Shown in pieces: positions 23,359 through 32,482 of a stretch of DNA of 64,000 nucleotides. Source of the DNA: an uncultured Eubacteriales bacterium. Lineage in GTDB: Bacteria; Bacillota; Clostridia; Christensenellales; CAG-138. The stretch spans positions 1 through 64,000 of the forward strand of contig UREK01000004.1 of NCBI GenBank assembly GCA_900546845.1, given 5' to 3'. The translations under genes were made by a program, and so were the position numbers. Each line of letters starts with the position of its first letter. The first letter of the stretch is position 1. The notes below the pieces were generated by a model. It was not told where the DNA came from, ran no database searches, and saw only the letters and a list, made by a program, of their open reading frames with translations.

Positions 23359-25629
23359 TTAAAACATGTTGCCTGGGTTGATCTCCACATCGCCCATCCC
23401 TGCTTGCCGATGCGCGTCGTGGTACGCATACGCCGCGCGGACCGCCGCCGCAGTATGCTTCGTGCGCGCAAGGCGCGCCAGAACCTGGTAGCGGTAAAGC
23501 CCTTCCCGCCGTTTTACGGGCGCGGGCGCGGCTTCGAGCATCAGGAGTTCCCGCGGGGTTCCGCCCGCCTCCGCAAGCGCGGCTTCCATCGCCGCCCTGA
23601 GCCCCGCCGCGCAGCGCTCCGCATCCTCCGCGAGCGCCGCCTCGTCGTGCCCTGTGAGCACTACGCGCAGGAAGAGCGCAAACGGCGGGAACAAGGCCGC
23701 CCGGCGCACCGCGATCTCATAGTTGTAGAAGCTCGGGTAATCGTGCCGCGCGGCAAAGCCGATGACTGGATGCTCCGGCGTATACGTCTGCACGACGACG
23801 CGGCCAGGCTTGTCCGCGCGCCCGGCGCGCCCGGCAACCTGCGTCAGAAGCTGGAAGGTGCGTTCCCCGCTGCGGTAGTCCGGGATGTGCAGCATCGCGT
23901 CCGCCGCGATCACGCCCACAAGCGTCACGTTCGGGATGTCGAGCCCCTTGGCGATCATCTGCGTGCCGATGAGCACCTGCGCCTCCCCGCGCGCAAAGCG
24001 GTTGAGCAGCGCCTCATGCGCGTTCTTGGTGCGCGTAGTGTCAAGATCCATCCGCACGGCGGCAACGCCGGGGAAATGTGACGCAAGCTGCTCCTCCACC
24101 TGCTGTGTACCCACGCCGAAATACTTCAGGTACGGCTTTCCGCATTCCGGGCAAACGCGCGGGATCCGCGCAATCCGCCCGCAATAGTGGCATTTCATCA
24201 CGCCCTCGAGTTTGTGGTAAGTCATGGAAACGTCGCAGTCCGGGCATTTCATCACATAGCCGCAGCCGCGGCAAGACACGAACGTGGAATACCCCCGCCG
24301 GTTCATAAAAAGGATTGCCTGTTCCCCCGCGCCGAGGCACTGGCCGAGCGCCGCATGCAGCGGCGCGCTGAAGATGCTGTTGTTCCCGGCGCGGAACTCG
24401 CTGCGCAAGTCGACGATCTCCACCTCCGGCATAGGCTGGCCGTTGATGCGCTCCGGCAGGGGCAGGAGCTTGTAAGCGCCGCTCAGGGCGCGTTTATAAG
24501 TCGCCACGGACGGCGTCGCGCTGCCGAGCACGAGCACCGCCCCGTTGAGCTTCGCCCGCTTTGCGGCAACCTCCGCCGCGCCGTAGCGCGGGTTGATCTC
24601 GGAATGGTAAGACGGCTCGTGTTCCTCATCCACGACGATGAGCTTCAGATCCGTGAGCGGCGCGAACACGGCGCTGCGCGCGCCGATCACCACGTCCACC
24701 TTGCCGAGGCGGATGCGCCGCCATTCGTCGTAGCGCTCGCCTGCGGAAAGCCGGCTGTGCAGCACGGCCACGCGCCCGCCGAAGCGGCTGCGGAAGCGTT
24801 CCATCGCCTGCGGGGTCAGCGAGATCTCCGGCACGAGCACGATCGCCTTCCCGCCCTGCGCGATCACGTGGGCGACGGCTTGCAGATAGACCTCCGTTTT
24901 CCCGCTCCCCGTTACGCCATAAAGCAGGCAGGTGCCCTCGCCCCGCTCCAGACAGCCGAGAATGCCGTCAAACGCCTGCTGCTGCTGCTGCGTAAACGGA
25001 AGCGCCGCACTGAGCTCCCCCTCCGGCGGCGCATGGAAGGGGCTTCGGAACGTCTCCTGCCCTTCCTCTTCCAAAATCCCTTTTTTCAGCAACGCGGCGA
25101 TCGCCCCGGATGCCCCGGGGACGAACGCGCAAATATCCGCCGTGCTCATGTAAGCGCCCGTCTGCGCAACGAGTTCGAGCACCTCCGTCTGCTTCGGCGC
25201 GCGGGAGACGCCCGCCTTCGTCAGCAGCGCGGCGCGCTCCGCCGCCGCATCCACACCCGGCCGCAGGCGCACGGTGCGTACCGTCTTCTCCTTCACACGG
25301 CCGCCGCGCATTTGGGCGGGAATCAGAAGGCGCAGCGCATCCACCAGCAGGCAATGGTACGCTTCCGCGATCCAATACGCGAGTGCAATCTGCTCCTCCG
25401 TCAGCGCCGGATAGGGTTCCATCGCGCGCAGCACCGGCTTGAGCGCAAGCCGGTCCACATCCGTTTCCGGCGAGAGCGCAAGCACAAACCCTTCCGTTTT
25501 GCGGTTTCCCGCGCCGAACGGAACGAGCACCCGGTGTCCCGGCCGCACTGCAAGCCCCTCCGGGATCTCATAGGTGAACAGCCTGTCCACATTCGCGTGG
25601 GCGATGTCGATGATGACGCGCGCGTACAT
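23359..25629 (-). CDS. priA: Primosomal protein N' (replication restart helicase PriA)
   Basis: A 756-residue helicase that reloads the replisome at stalled forks. An N-terminal 3' DNA-binding region begins YARVIIDIAHANVDRLF. Walker A is GVTGSGKTEVYLQ and Walker B VVDEEHEPSYHSE, followed by GSATPSVATY. The two zinc sites are seen in CRGCGYVMKCPDC and KCHYCG...VCPECGK. Helicase motif VI reads QVAGRAGRADKPG. The start is ATG 25629 with GAGAAGGTGG upstream; a start 21 bases earlier is possible. It heads the nine-gene operon ending with rpe. Confidence 0.97.
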   Translation of the reverse strand: MYARVIIDIAHANVDRLFTYEIPEGLAVRPGHRVLVPFGAGNRKTEGFVLALSPETDVDRLALKPVLRAMEPYPALTEEQIALAYWIAEAYHCLLVDALRLLIPAQMRGGRVKEKTVRTVRLRPGVDAAAERAALLTKAGVSRAPKQTEVLELVAQTGAYMSTADICAFVPGASGAIAALLKKGILEEEGQETFRSPFHAPPEGELSAALPFTQQQQQAFDGILGCLERGEGTCLLYGVTGSGKTEVYLQAVAHVIAQGGKAIVLVPEISLTPQAMERFRSRFGGRVAVLHSRLSAGERYDEWRRIRLGKVDVVIGARSAVFAPLTDLKLIVVDEEHEPSYHSEINPRYGAAEVAAKRAKLNGAVLVLGSATPSVATYKRALSGAYKLLPLPERINGQPMPEVEIVDLRSEFRAGNNSIFSAPLHAALGQCLGAGEQAILFMNRRGYSTFVSCRGCGYVMKCPDCDVSMTYHKLEGVMKCHYCGRIARIPRVCPECGKPYLKYFGVGTQQVEEQLASHFPGVAAVRMDLDTTRTKNAHEALLNRFARGEAQVLIGTQMIAKGLDIPNVTLVGVIAADAMLHIPDYRSGERTFQLLTQVAGRAGRADKPGRVVVQTYTPEHPVIGFAARHDYPSFYNYEIAVRRAALFPPFALFLRVVLTGHDEAALAEDAERCAAGLRAAMEAALAEAGGTPRELLMLEAAPAPVKRREGLYRYQVLARLARTKHTAAAVRAAYAYHDAHRQAGMGDVEINPGNMF

Positions 25630-25717
25630 GCCGTTCCACCTTCTCTCCATAATTTTTCAATTTATTATAGCATATGCACCGATGCGGCAAAAGAGGGCGA
25701 ATGTTGAACCTGCCGCA

Positions 25718-25944
25718 GCTTGTCGAAAAAGGCTCCCTGGGATTGTCAAGGGCCGCAGCCCTTGACTTTTGATCGCGAGCAGCGACCTGTGCGGTGCGAG
25801 CGAAGAGCCTTGCGCTGCAAGGCTTTCTTTGCACGGAGCGCTGGCCGCGCCATCGGCGCAAGTGCGATGTGCAATCCTTGCTAAAGTGGCATATGCCACT
25901 TTAGCGACAGCTTAAAAGGGCCGCAGCCCTTTATCGACAGCCTG
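25718..25944 (+). repeat. Hairpin-rich dispersed repeat, copy A
   Basis: The 355-base gap between priA and the MBL RNase contains no gene but a structured repeat. Positions 25718-25857 match the reverse complement of 37790-37922 in about nine of ten bases. Within it are hairpins TCAAGGGC/GCCCTTGA and AGCCTTGC/GCAAGGCT. Further on come the perfect 24-base palindrome CTAAAGTGGCAT/ATGCCACTTTAG (25881-25904) and AAAGGGC/GCCCTTT (about 25915-25933). Frames across it have no start signals. It behaves like a non-coding interspersed repeat. Confidence 0.75.
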
Positions 25945-25945
25945 A

Positions 25946-25978
25946 AAAGCTCCCGGCACTTTGTGCGCCGGGAGCTTT
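25946..25978. terminator. Terminator after the MBL RNase gene
   Basis: A perfect 12-base stem, AAAGCTCCCGGC pairing with GCCGGGAGCTTT, sits 28 bases beyond the stop of the leftward MBL gene. T-rich ends on both strands make it bidirectional. Confidence 0.8.
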
Positions 25979-26006
25979 GTTCTCTCGAAAAACCAGGGCT
26001 TCGCCC

Positions 26007-27638
26007 TCAGCGTTTGAGGATGCGTTCCCATTTGTCCACAAGCGTCCGGACGTCCTCCTCCATGATCTCGGCACGCAGCGCGGCGGAAGCATCCACCTGC
26101 CAATCCGTGCTGTCCAGAAGAGCGCGCAGGCGCTCGACCTCCGTGCGCAGGCGCCGTGCATAGCGCACTTCGGCAAGCTCTTCCGCAGCGGCAGGGGATG
26201 CCGCAGCTTCCGGCGCTTTCGCCACCCCGCCCGGAAGGAGCGTAATCTCTTCCAGGAGGCCGGGCACTTCGACGTTGTAGCCAAGCGCGCGCACCGCGCT
26301 CGAAAAGCTGTCGAGCACATCGGCTTCGCCATGCACGAAGAACGTGCAGATCGGCTTGTTGCCGATGCCTTCGATCCATTCAATCAGCTCATCGCGTCCG
26401 GCATGGCCGGAAAAGCCCTCGATGCGCTCGATCGCTGCATTTACGCGCACGTCCTCACCGAACAGGCGGACCTTCTTCACGCCGTCGAGCAGGATGCGGC
26501 CGAGCGTTCCTTCCGCCTGATAGCCCGCGAACACGATCGTCGAATCCGCGCGGTACAGGTTGTGCTTGAGATGGTGGCGGATGCGTCCCGCGTCGCACAT
26601 GCCGGAGGAGGAAATGATGATGTTGCATCCAGGCTGTGCGTTGATGAGCTTGCTTTCATCCGCAGTCACCGCGACGCGCAGGTTCGGGAAATCGAACGGG
26701 GAGCCGGATTTCGCCATTTCGCGCGCCTCCTCGTCGTAATACCCCTCCGCGCATTTTTCGTAGATCTTTGTGGCGTTGATGCCGAGCGGGCTGTCGATGT
26801 AGACCGGCACATTCTCAAGACCAGGCACAGCGTTTTTCATCAGGAGGCGCTTGATGTAATAAAGCAGCTCCTGCGTCCTGCCGACGGCGAAGGACGGGAT
26901 CACGATGTTGCCGCCGCGCGCAATGCCCATTTTGAGCACAGAGATCAGGTGCGCTTCCTTCGCCTCCGCAGTGGATTCCTGGTGGTTGCGGTCCCCATAG
27001 GTGCCTTCGATGACGAGATAGTCCGCTCCAATCACCTGCTGCGGGTCGCAGATGATCGGGCGTTCTTCCCGGCCGATGTCGCCGGAAAAGACGATTTTCG
27101 ACGTCTTCCCATCCTCCTCCACCCAAATCTCGATGGCAGAGGAACCAAGCAGATGCCCAATGTCGTTGAAGCGCGCCGTGATGCCTTGCACGACCGGGAC
27201 GGTCTTCCCGTAGGAGATCGGCGCAAACTGTTTGAGCGCGTCCTGCGCATCCCGGACCGTGTAAAGCGGCTCCGCGGGCGCGCGGCCCGCGCGCAGGTTC
27301 TTGCGCGTCTGGTATTCCGCCTCCTGCTCCTGAATATGGCCGCTGTCCGGGAGCATAATGCCGGACAGCTGCGTGGTCGCCTCCGTCGCAATGATGCTGC
27401 CCTTGAAGCCCTGCTTGACGAGCAGCGGGATGAGGCCCGCATGGTCGATGTGCGCGTGCGTCAAAAGCACGGCGTCAATTTCGGCCGGGTTAAAGGGGAA
27501 TTTGTCCTCCCCAAGCTCGGTCTTTTTATCCGCACCCTGGCGCATGCCGCAGTCCACAAGGATATTCTTCCCGTTGGCGCTGAGCATGTGGCAGGAACCC
27601 GTTACGCTGCGCGCTGCGCCGCAAAACCGTATTTTCAT
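26007..27638 (-). CDS. MBL-fold/beta-CASP ribonuclease
   Basis: A 543-residue protein of the RNA-processing metallo-beta-lactamase group (Ysh1/CPSF-like, COG1236). The zinc-binding core begins MKIRFCGAARSVTGSCH, then THAHIDHAG, IGHLLGSS and FSGDIGREERP. The beta-CASP region includes PSFAVGRTQELLYY, and the closing histidine motif is FSGHAGRDELIEW. Such enzymes cleave RNA endo- or exonucleolytically; the bacterial branch is poorly studied. About 100 extra C-terminal residues, with an Ala/Pro-rich linker and a helical end, follow the catalytic part. It appears to be a single-gene unit with its own terminator. Confidence 0.9.
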   Translation of the reverse strand: MKIRFCGAARSVTGSCHMLSANGKNILVDCGMRQGADKKTELGEDKFPFNPAEIDAVLLTHAHIDHAGLIPLLVKQGFKGSIIATEATTQLSGIMLPDSGHIQEQEAEYQTRKNLRAGRAPAEPLYTVRDAQDALKQFAPISYGKTVPVVQGITARFNDIGHLLGSSAIEIWVEEDGKTSKIVFSGDIGREERPIICDPQQVIGADYLVIEGTYGDRNHQESTAEAKEAHLISVLKMGIARGGNIVIPSFAVGRTQELLYYIKRLLMKNAVPGLENVPVYIDSPLGINATKIYEKCAEGYYDEEAREMAKSGSPFDFPNLRVAVTADESKLINAQPGCNIIISSSGMCDAGRIRHHLKHNLYRADSTIVFAGYQAEGTLGRILLDGVKKVRLFGEDVRVNAAIERIEGFSGHAGRDELIEWIEGIGNKPICTFFVHGEADVLDSFSSAVRALGYNVEVPGLLEEITLLPGGVAKAPEAAASPAAAEELAEVRYARRLRTEVERLRALLDSTDWQVDASAALRAEIMEEDVRTLVDKWERILKR

Positions 27639-27771
27639 GGTTGCTTTCCCTTTCTATAAACGATAAACGTTGGTGTAAGCGTTTTCTAACTTTATTATAT
27701 GCCATCTTGGCGGAATGGACAAGGCGGCATTCCGGGGCGCCGGCTCCAGAAAAGGTAAAATTTATGTAAAA

Positions 27772-27808
27772 CAAAAGCGTGCCGGGGCGGTTCTCCGCCG
27801 TGGCACGC
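27772..27808 (-). terminator. Terminator after the SEC-C gene
   Basis: GCGTGCC (27777-27783) pairs with GGCACGC (27802-27808), with an inner GGCGG/CCGCC. On the minus strand the stem is followed by TTTTGTTTTA, giving an intrinsic terminator 12 bases after the SEC-C gene. Confidence 0.75.
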
Positions 27809-27820
27809 GCCGTTGCGTCG

Positions 27821-28324
27821 TTATTTATCCTTCCCGCAGCATTTCTTGTACTTTTTGCCGCTGCCGCAGGGGCAAGGGTCGTTACGGCCGACGGTCTCCT
27901 GCTTCACAAACACTTTGGAAGCGCGGAACGCCTTGGTGATCTCGTGGCGTTTTTCCTCGGAAAGCACACCATCCCATTCCGGGAGGTGATACAGCCAGTC
28001 CGCTTTCGCGTCCAGCATGTTGAAATACAGCTTTTCAAAGTCAACATCCAGTGTAACGGCCGTGCTGCTTTCAAGGCTTTCCAGGTCAAGCGCCTGCTTG
28101 AGGCTCGTGTTGATGCCATCGAGGAAGCCGAGGAAAGTGACCTCATCCATGCCAAAGGTTCCAGCAAGCGCACTCAGATCCCCCGAAAAGGCTTCCGTGT
28201 GGTTTGCGAGGATCTTCTTGTAATTTTCTGTTTCGAGATCGAAGTATTCGTTCCAGAATTTCTCCTGTTCGTGCGGTGCGCGCTGTGCGTCCGCCCGCTC
28301 TCTCCAATCGCTGTAAAGGCTCAT
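27821..28324 (-). CDS. SEC-C zinc-binding motif protein
   Basis: A 167-residue cytoplasmic protein. The C-terminal 25 residues hold a SEC-C motif, VGRNDPCPCGSGKKYKKCCG, the zinc-binding tail also found on SecA, which suggests interaction with ribosomes or SecB-like partners. The rest is helical and acidic (WNEYFDLETENYKKILANH; FLGFLDGINTSLKQAL) and matches uncharacterised Clostridia proteins of similar size. The start ATG 28324 follows GGGGGAGATACGA. It follows icd in the same direction but 79 bases separate them. No enzymatic motif is seen. Confidence 0.85.
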   Translation of the reverse strand: MSLYSDWRERADAQRAPHEQEKFWNEYFDLETENYKKILANHTEAFSGDLSALAGTFGMDEVTFLGFLDGINTSLKQALDLESLESSTAVTLDVDFEKLYFNMLDAKADWLYHLPEWDGVLSEEKRHEITKAFRASKVFVKQETVGRNDPCPCGSGKKYKKCCGKDK

Positions 28325-28402
28325 TCGTATCTCCCCCATGATTGGGCGGGCAGCAAACGCCGCCCGCCGCAATGATTTTTTACTTTTCTTATGGTACTGG
28401 AT

Positions 28403-29614
28403 TTACAGCGCCGCGTCAAGATATTCCTTGACCTTCAGGATGAAGCCCTCAGTGGAGAGCACGGTTTTGTTCTCCATATCCGCGAGGAGCGCGAGGTCCT
28501 TGGTCATGAAGCCATCCTCGATGCACTTGAGGGAAGCCTTCTCCAGCGTTTCGCCGAATGCGACGAGCTCGGGGATGTTGTCCAGCTCACCGCGCTTCTT
28601 GAGCGCGCCGGTCCACGCGAACAGGGTCGCCATGGAGTTGGTGGAGGTGGTTTCGCCCTCGAGGTGCTTGTAATAGTGGCGGGTCACAGTGCCGTGGGCC
28701 GCTTCGTATTCGTAGTTGCCATCGGGCGAAACGAGTACGCTCGTCATCATGGCAAGAGATCCAAACGCAGTGGCGACCATGTCGCTCATCACGTCGCCAT
28801 CGTAGTTCTTGCAGGCCCAGATGAAGCCGCCCTCGGAGCGGATCACGCGCGCCACAGCGTCGTCGATGAGGGTGTAGAAGTAGGTGATGCCGGCCGCTTC
28901 AAACTTCGCCTTGTACTCCGCGTCGTAGATCTCCTGGAAGATGTCCTTGAAGGTATGGTCATACTTCTTGGAAATGGTGTCCTTCGCGGAGAACCAAATA
29001 TCCTGCTTGGTGGCGAGCGCATAGTTGAAGCACGCGCGGGCGAAGCTCTGGATGGAGTCGTCCTTGTTGTATGTTCCCATCAGCACGCCGGGGCACTTGA
29101 AGTCAAAGACCGTCTCGTGGAAGATCTCCTTGCCTTCCGCGTCCTTGAAGAGGATCTCGGCGGTGCCGGGGCCGGGGACACGGTACTCGGTGCACTTGTA
29201 GATGTCGCCGTAAGCATGACGGGCAATGGTGATCGGTTTTACCCAGCTGCGCACAGAGGGCTTCAGGCAGGGCAGCGTAATGGGGGTGCGGAACACGGTG
29301 CCGTCCAGAATCGCGCGGATGGTGCCGTTGGGACTCTTGTACATCTTCTTGAGGTTGTACTCGGTCATACGCTGGCCATTCGGGGTGATCGTTGCGCACT
29401 TCACGCCCACGCCGTACTTCTTCACGGCCTCAGCCGCCTGTACGGTGATCTGGTCGTCAGTTTCGTCGCGGGATGGGAGGCCCAAGTCGTAATACTCGGT
29501 CTTGAGGTCGACATACGGGGTCAGGAGGTGATCCTTGATCATCTTCCAGATGATACGGGTCATTTCGTCGCCGTCCATCTCCACGAGGGGGGTACGCATC
29601 TGAATCTTGCTCAT
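28403..29614 (-). CDS. icd: NADP-dependent isocitrate dehydrogenase
   Basis: A 403-residue enzyme of the eukaryotic-like NADP-IDH subfamily, oxidising isocitrate to 2-oxoglutarate. Signatures are TPLVEMDGDEMTRIIW, ATITPNGQRM, SPNGTIRAILDGTVFR (substrate binding) and the metal-binding DDAVARVIRSEGGFIWACKN region with downstream GDVMSDMVA. KLY-type determinants of NADP use are expected in this group. It would provide 2-oxoglutarate for glutamate synthesis in an incomplete TCA cycle. The start follows an AAAGGAGAGCAGAGCAGCA site. No other TCA gene is nearby. Confidence 0.96.
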   Translation of the reverse strand: MSKIQMRTPLVEMDGDEMTRIIWKMIKDHLLTPYVDLKTEYYDLGLPSRDETDDQITVQAAEAVKKYGVGVKCATITPNGQRMTEYNLKKMYKSPNGTIRAILDGTVFRTPITLPCLKPSVRSWVKPITIARHAYGDIYKCTEYRVPGPGTAEILFKDAEGKEIFHETVFDFKCPGVLMGTYNKDDSIQSFARACFNYALATKQDIWFSAKDTISKKYDHTFKDIFQEIYDAEYKAKFEAAGITYFYTLIDDAVARVIRSEGGFIWACKNYDGDVMSDMVATAFGSLAMMTSVLVSPDGNYEYEAAHGTVTRHYYKHLEGETTSTNSMATLFAWTGALKKRGELDNIPELVAFGETLEKASLKCIEDGFMTKDLALLADMENKTVLSTEGFILKVKEYLDAAL

Positions 29615-29639
29615 TGCTGCTCTGCTCTCCTTTGTTTTG

Positions 29640-30812
29640 TTACTTTTTAATTGTTTTTGTGCCGTTCATCATCTTCGTCAGAATCTCGGAATCATATGCA
29701 AACGTGGATTCGTTCTTCTGCACCAATGCTTCATGCGCATATTCAACGAGTTGATCCACGAGTTGCCGGAAGGAAATCCCCATCGGCTCAAACAGATAAA
29801 ACGCGAACGAGCCGGGGATGGTGTTGATCTCGCAGACGTAGAGTGCATCCGTTTTGGGGTCGATCATGTAATCGACGCGCACCACGCCCTTGCAGTCCAG
29901 CATCTGAAAGATTTGGACGGTAGAAGCCTGGATTTTCTTGGTCATCTCCTCGGAGATCGGCGCGGGGATCTTCCTGCCGAGGCTCTCCATCCCCTTGCCC
30001 GCGCCGCGCATATATTTCTGGTCGAAGCTCAAAAACTCATCCCAGGAAACGGGCTGCTCGCACAGCGAGGGCGTGGCCTTTCCCCCGAAGCCCATGCAGG
30101 CGCAGTTGATCTCGATGGGCTTTTCAAGCCCCTTTTCGATGAGGATACGCCGGTCATAGGAACAGGCAACCTCCATCGCCTGTTCCAGCGAAGCGCGGTC
30201 GGCCGCCCGGCTGATGCCGATGGACGAACCCAGATTCGCCGGTTTCACATAGAGCGGATAGCCGAGCGCCTCCGCCCGTGCGGTCACGGCAGCGGGATCG
30301 GCCCGCCATTCGTCCCGGCTGCAGAAAGTGCTCTCCAGCACGGGCAGGCCTATGCTTTGAAACACGGCTTTCATAATGACCTTATCCATGCCAACGGCGG
30401 AACCCGTCACGCCGCAGCTGGTATAGGGGATATTCGCAAGCTCGAACAGGCCCTGGATGGTGCCGTCCTCACCGTGCATGCCATGCAGTGCGAGCAGCGC
30501 ACAATCCACATCCGCCACTTTTTGCGTTTTTGCACCGAACAGGCCGCCCTGCCCGAGGATATAAAGGCCGTTCATGCCCGGCACGGGGGGTAAGATCACG
30601 CGCGTGATCCCCTTCGCCTCCGGATTAAAGTTTTTATAGGTTTCCACTTTCCGCAGCGGCTCGCCCACAAACCATTCTCCCTTGCGGGAAATATAGACCG
30701 GAAACGCATTATATTTGCTTTTGTCCGCATTTTCCAAAATTTGCAGGCCGGAGATGATGGAAACGTCATGCTCCGCCGCACGGCTGCCAAAGATCACAGC
30801 AAGGTTCAGCAT
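29640..30812 (-). CDS. ddl: D-alanine-D-alanine ligase
   Basis: A 390-residue ATP-grasp enzyme that joins two D-alanines for peptidoglycan precursors. The start MLNLAVIFGSRAAEHDVSI follows AGGAGAGAGCG. HGMHGEDGTIQGLFE is the conserved N-terminal loop, and VGMDKVIMKAVFQ, YVKPANLGSSIGIS, and CEINTIPGSFAFYLFE define ATP and metal binding. The omega-loop segment FLSFDQKYM carries the K-Y pair of D-Ala-specific enzymes. It is directly followed in the chromosome by a MurF-like ligase (upstream in transcription, 17-base gap), so dipeptide synthesis and its transfer to UDP-MurNAc-tripeptide are likely coexpressed. Confidence 0.94.
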   Translation of the reverse strand: MLNLAVIFGSRAAEHDVSIISGLQILENADKSKYNAFPVYISRKGEWFVGEPLRKVETYKNFNPEAKGITRVILPPVPGMNGLYILGQGGLFGAKTQKVADVDCALLALHGMHGEDGTIQGLFELANIPYTSCGVTGSAVGMDKVIMKAVFQSIGLPVLESTFCSRDEWRADPAAVTARAEALGYPLYVKPANLGSSIGISRAADRASLEQAMEVACSYDRRILIEKGLEKPIEINCACMGFGGKATPSLCEQPVSWDEFLSFDQKYMRGAGKGMESLGRKIPAPISEEMTKKIQASTVQIFQMLDCKGVVRVDYMIDPKTDALYVCEINTIPGSFAFYLFEPMGISFRQLVDQLVEYAHEALVQKNESTFAYDSEILTKMMNGTKTIKK

Positions 30813-30829
30813 CGCTCTCTCCTCTCGCT

Positions 30830-32473
30830 TCATTCACGATAATTGTCCGGCAGGTCGTTTTCAAACAACACTACGCAGCCCGGCGCCGTATAAGCCGGGA
30901 GTTTCTCCGTGGCCTCCGCAAGGGAAGCCGCGCGCACGATGCAGCTTTCCGGGAAGCCGGCCTCCCGTAGCCCTTCGCAGATCGGGTCGGCGTGCGCTTT
31001 GCCGATGACGATTGCGACATCTGCGCACTTTGCCATATGGCGGCCAAATTCGCGGTTGAGCTCCGCTTCCTCCGCGCCGAGCTCCACCATGCCGGGCGTG
31101 ACGCAGATGCGCCTGCCAGGGAAGGAGGCAAGCACATTGAGCGCCTCGCGGGAGCCGACGGGGTTTGCGTTGAACGCATCGTCGATGACCATCACAGCGC
31201 CTGGGATGAGCTGCAGCCGGTGTTCCACAGGCTCCACCTTCGCAACGCCCGCCGCAATCTCGGGGAGCGTCAGCCCAAGGCGGTACGCGCAGGCCGCAGC
31301 GCCGGCCAGGTTCACGATGTTGTGCCGCCCGAGGAGCTTCGTCCTGCAGCGCACGGATGCGCCGTCCGCCGTCCGCAGCGTAAACATACTGCCTTCCGGC
31401 CCGGTTTTCACTTCGCAGGCGGCCATATAGAGGCCTTCGCCCTCCGTGCCGAACAGGTATTTTTCCGGCAGCGCACAGCCTGCGTACATAGCGCGGCAAT
31501 TCGCATCGTCCCCATTAAAGAAGCAGCAGCCATCCGGCATGAGGCCCTCCATCAGCTCGCCCTTGGTGGCGATCACGCCTTCAAGAGAGCCGAAGGTCTC
31601 CAAGTGCTGCTTGCCGATGGCCGTGATGATGCCGAACTTTGGCCGTACCAGGCGGCAAAGCTCGCGGATGTCGCCGCGATAGCGCGCGCCCATCTCCGCG
31701 ATGAAAATTTCATGTTCCGCTGAAAGCTGCCCGCGGATCACCCGCGTCACGCCCATCGGCGTGTTGAAGCTGCCCGGCGTAAAAAGCACGTTATGCTTTT
31801 CGGCAAGGATCGTGCCGAGGGCATACTTGGTCCCGGTTTTTCCGAAGCTGCCCGTCACGGCGATCTTTGTTACATCCGCGCGGGCGGCAAGCTTTTTCCG
31901 CGCGTCGTTGAAATACCAACGCTTCACGGCCGCCTCCACCGGGTAGGTGATCCCGTAAGCGAGGAACACAAACAGCGGCAGCAGCATGCCCGGCAAATAG
32001 CGCACAGCGTTCGGCACAAGGAACACGCCCCAAGGCATGGCTTCATCATAAAAGCGCACCGCTGCGAAGAAGCAGGCCGTAAACAGGACCCCGAGCACAA
32101 ATTCCACCGCGAGCAGGCGTTTCACGCGCCCGGTGAACGCGAGCGGCTTGATCTGCTTGCGGCGCTTGTAGCCGAAAAACAGCAGCAGGAGCAGCGCAAG
32201 ATACGCAGCGTCCGCCCCAATATAACAGACGCGGGCCAGCGCGTAGTTCGTACTATAAAGCATCGCATAGCTGCACCGCAGCAGCAGCGCCGCCGCGCCC
32301 ACGAGCAGGTAAGGCGCCACATCTGAAGCGAAGTGGCGGCCAAGCCACTTCAAGTACATCCTGCCCTGGTAGCTTTCCAGCTGCAGCATGTGCACAAGCG
32401 GAAGCGACGCAAGCACCAATGCGCAGGCCGCAGCCGCAAGGTATGCATATGAAAGGATCACATTCCAGTCCAA
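30830..32473 (-). CDS. murF: Membrane-anchored MurF-like ligase
   Basis: A 547-residue Mur ligase, the step that adds D-Ala-D-Ala to the UDP-MurNAc tripeptide. The first 180 residues are unusual: five or so hydrophobic helices, for example LLVGAAALLLRCSYAML and ALLLLLFFGY. The catalytic part starts near residue 205 with the P-loop-like GSFGKTGTKYALGTILAE (S replaced by G in the usual GKTST), then IAEMGARYRGDI, AIGKQHLETFG and the MurF signature DDAFNANPVGS. TTG 32473 is the first usable start; a GAGGTGACGG precedes it. It follows the hydrolase by 9 bases and precedes ddl. Confidence 0.85.
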   Translation of the reverse strand: MDWNVILSYAYLAAAACALVLASLPLVHMLQLESYQGRMYLKWLGRHFASDVAPYLLVGAAALLLRCSYAMLYSTNYALARVCYIGADAAYLALLLLLFFGYKRRKQIKPLAFTGRVKRLLAVEFVLGVLFTACFFAAVRFYDEAMPWGVFLVPNAVRYLPGMLLPLFVFLAYGITYPVEAAVKRWYFNDARKKLAARADVTKIAVTGSFGKTGTKYALGTILAEKHNVLFTPGSFNTPMGVTRVIRGQLSAEHEIFIAEMGARYRGDIRELCRLVRPKFGIITAIGKQHLETFGSLEGVIATKGELMEGLMPDGCCFFNGDDANCRAMYAGCALPEKYLFGTEGEGLYMAACEVKTGPEGSMFTLRTADGASVRCRTKLLGRHNIVNLAGAAACAYRLGLTLPEIAAGVAKVEPVEHRLQLIPGAVMVIDDAFNANPVGSREALNVLASFPGRRICVTPGMVELGAEEAELNREFGRHMAKCADVAIVIGKAHADPICEGLREAGFPESCIVRAASLAEATEKLPAYTAPGCVVLFENDLPDNYRE

Positions 32474-32482
32474 ACCGTCACC

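Noticed and set aside
25657..25899. Short frames across the dispersed repeat, also at 37526-37924
   Set aside because: They contain translations of the non-coding repeat (LAAQG...LLAI-SQGLRP), lack start signals, and the second merely overlaps the end of the HEAQH gene in another frame.
28339..28372. GC-rich hairpin between the SEC-C and icd genes
   Set aside because: GGGCGGGC can pair with GCCGCCCGCC, but the T-run lies on the wrong side for the leftward icd transcript, so it is not listed as a terminator.
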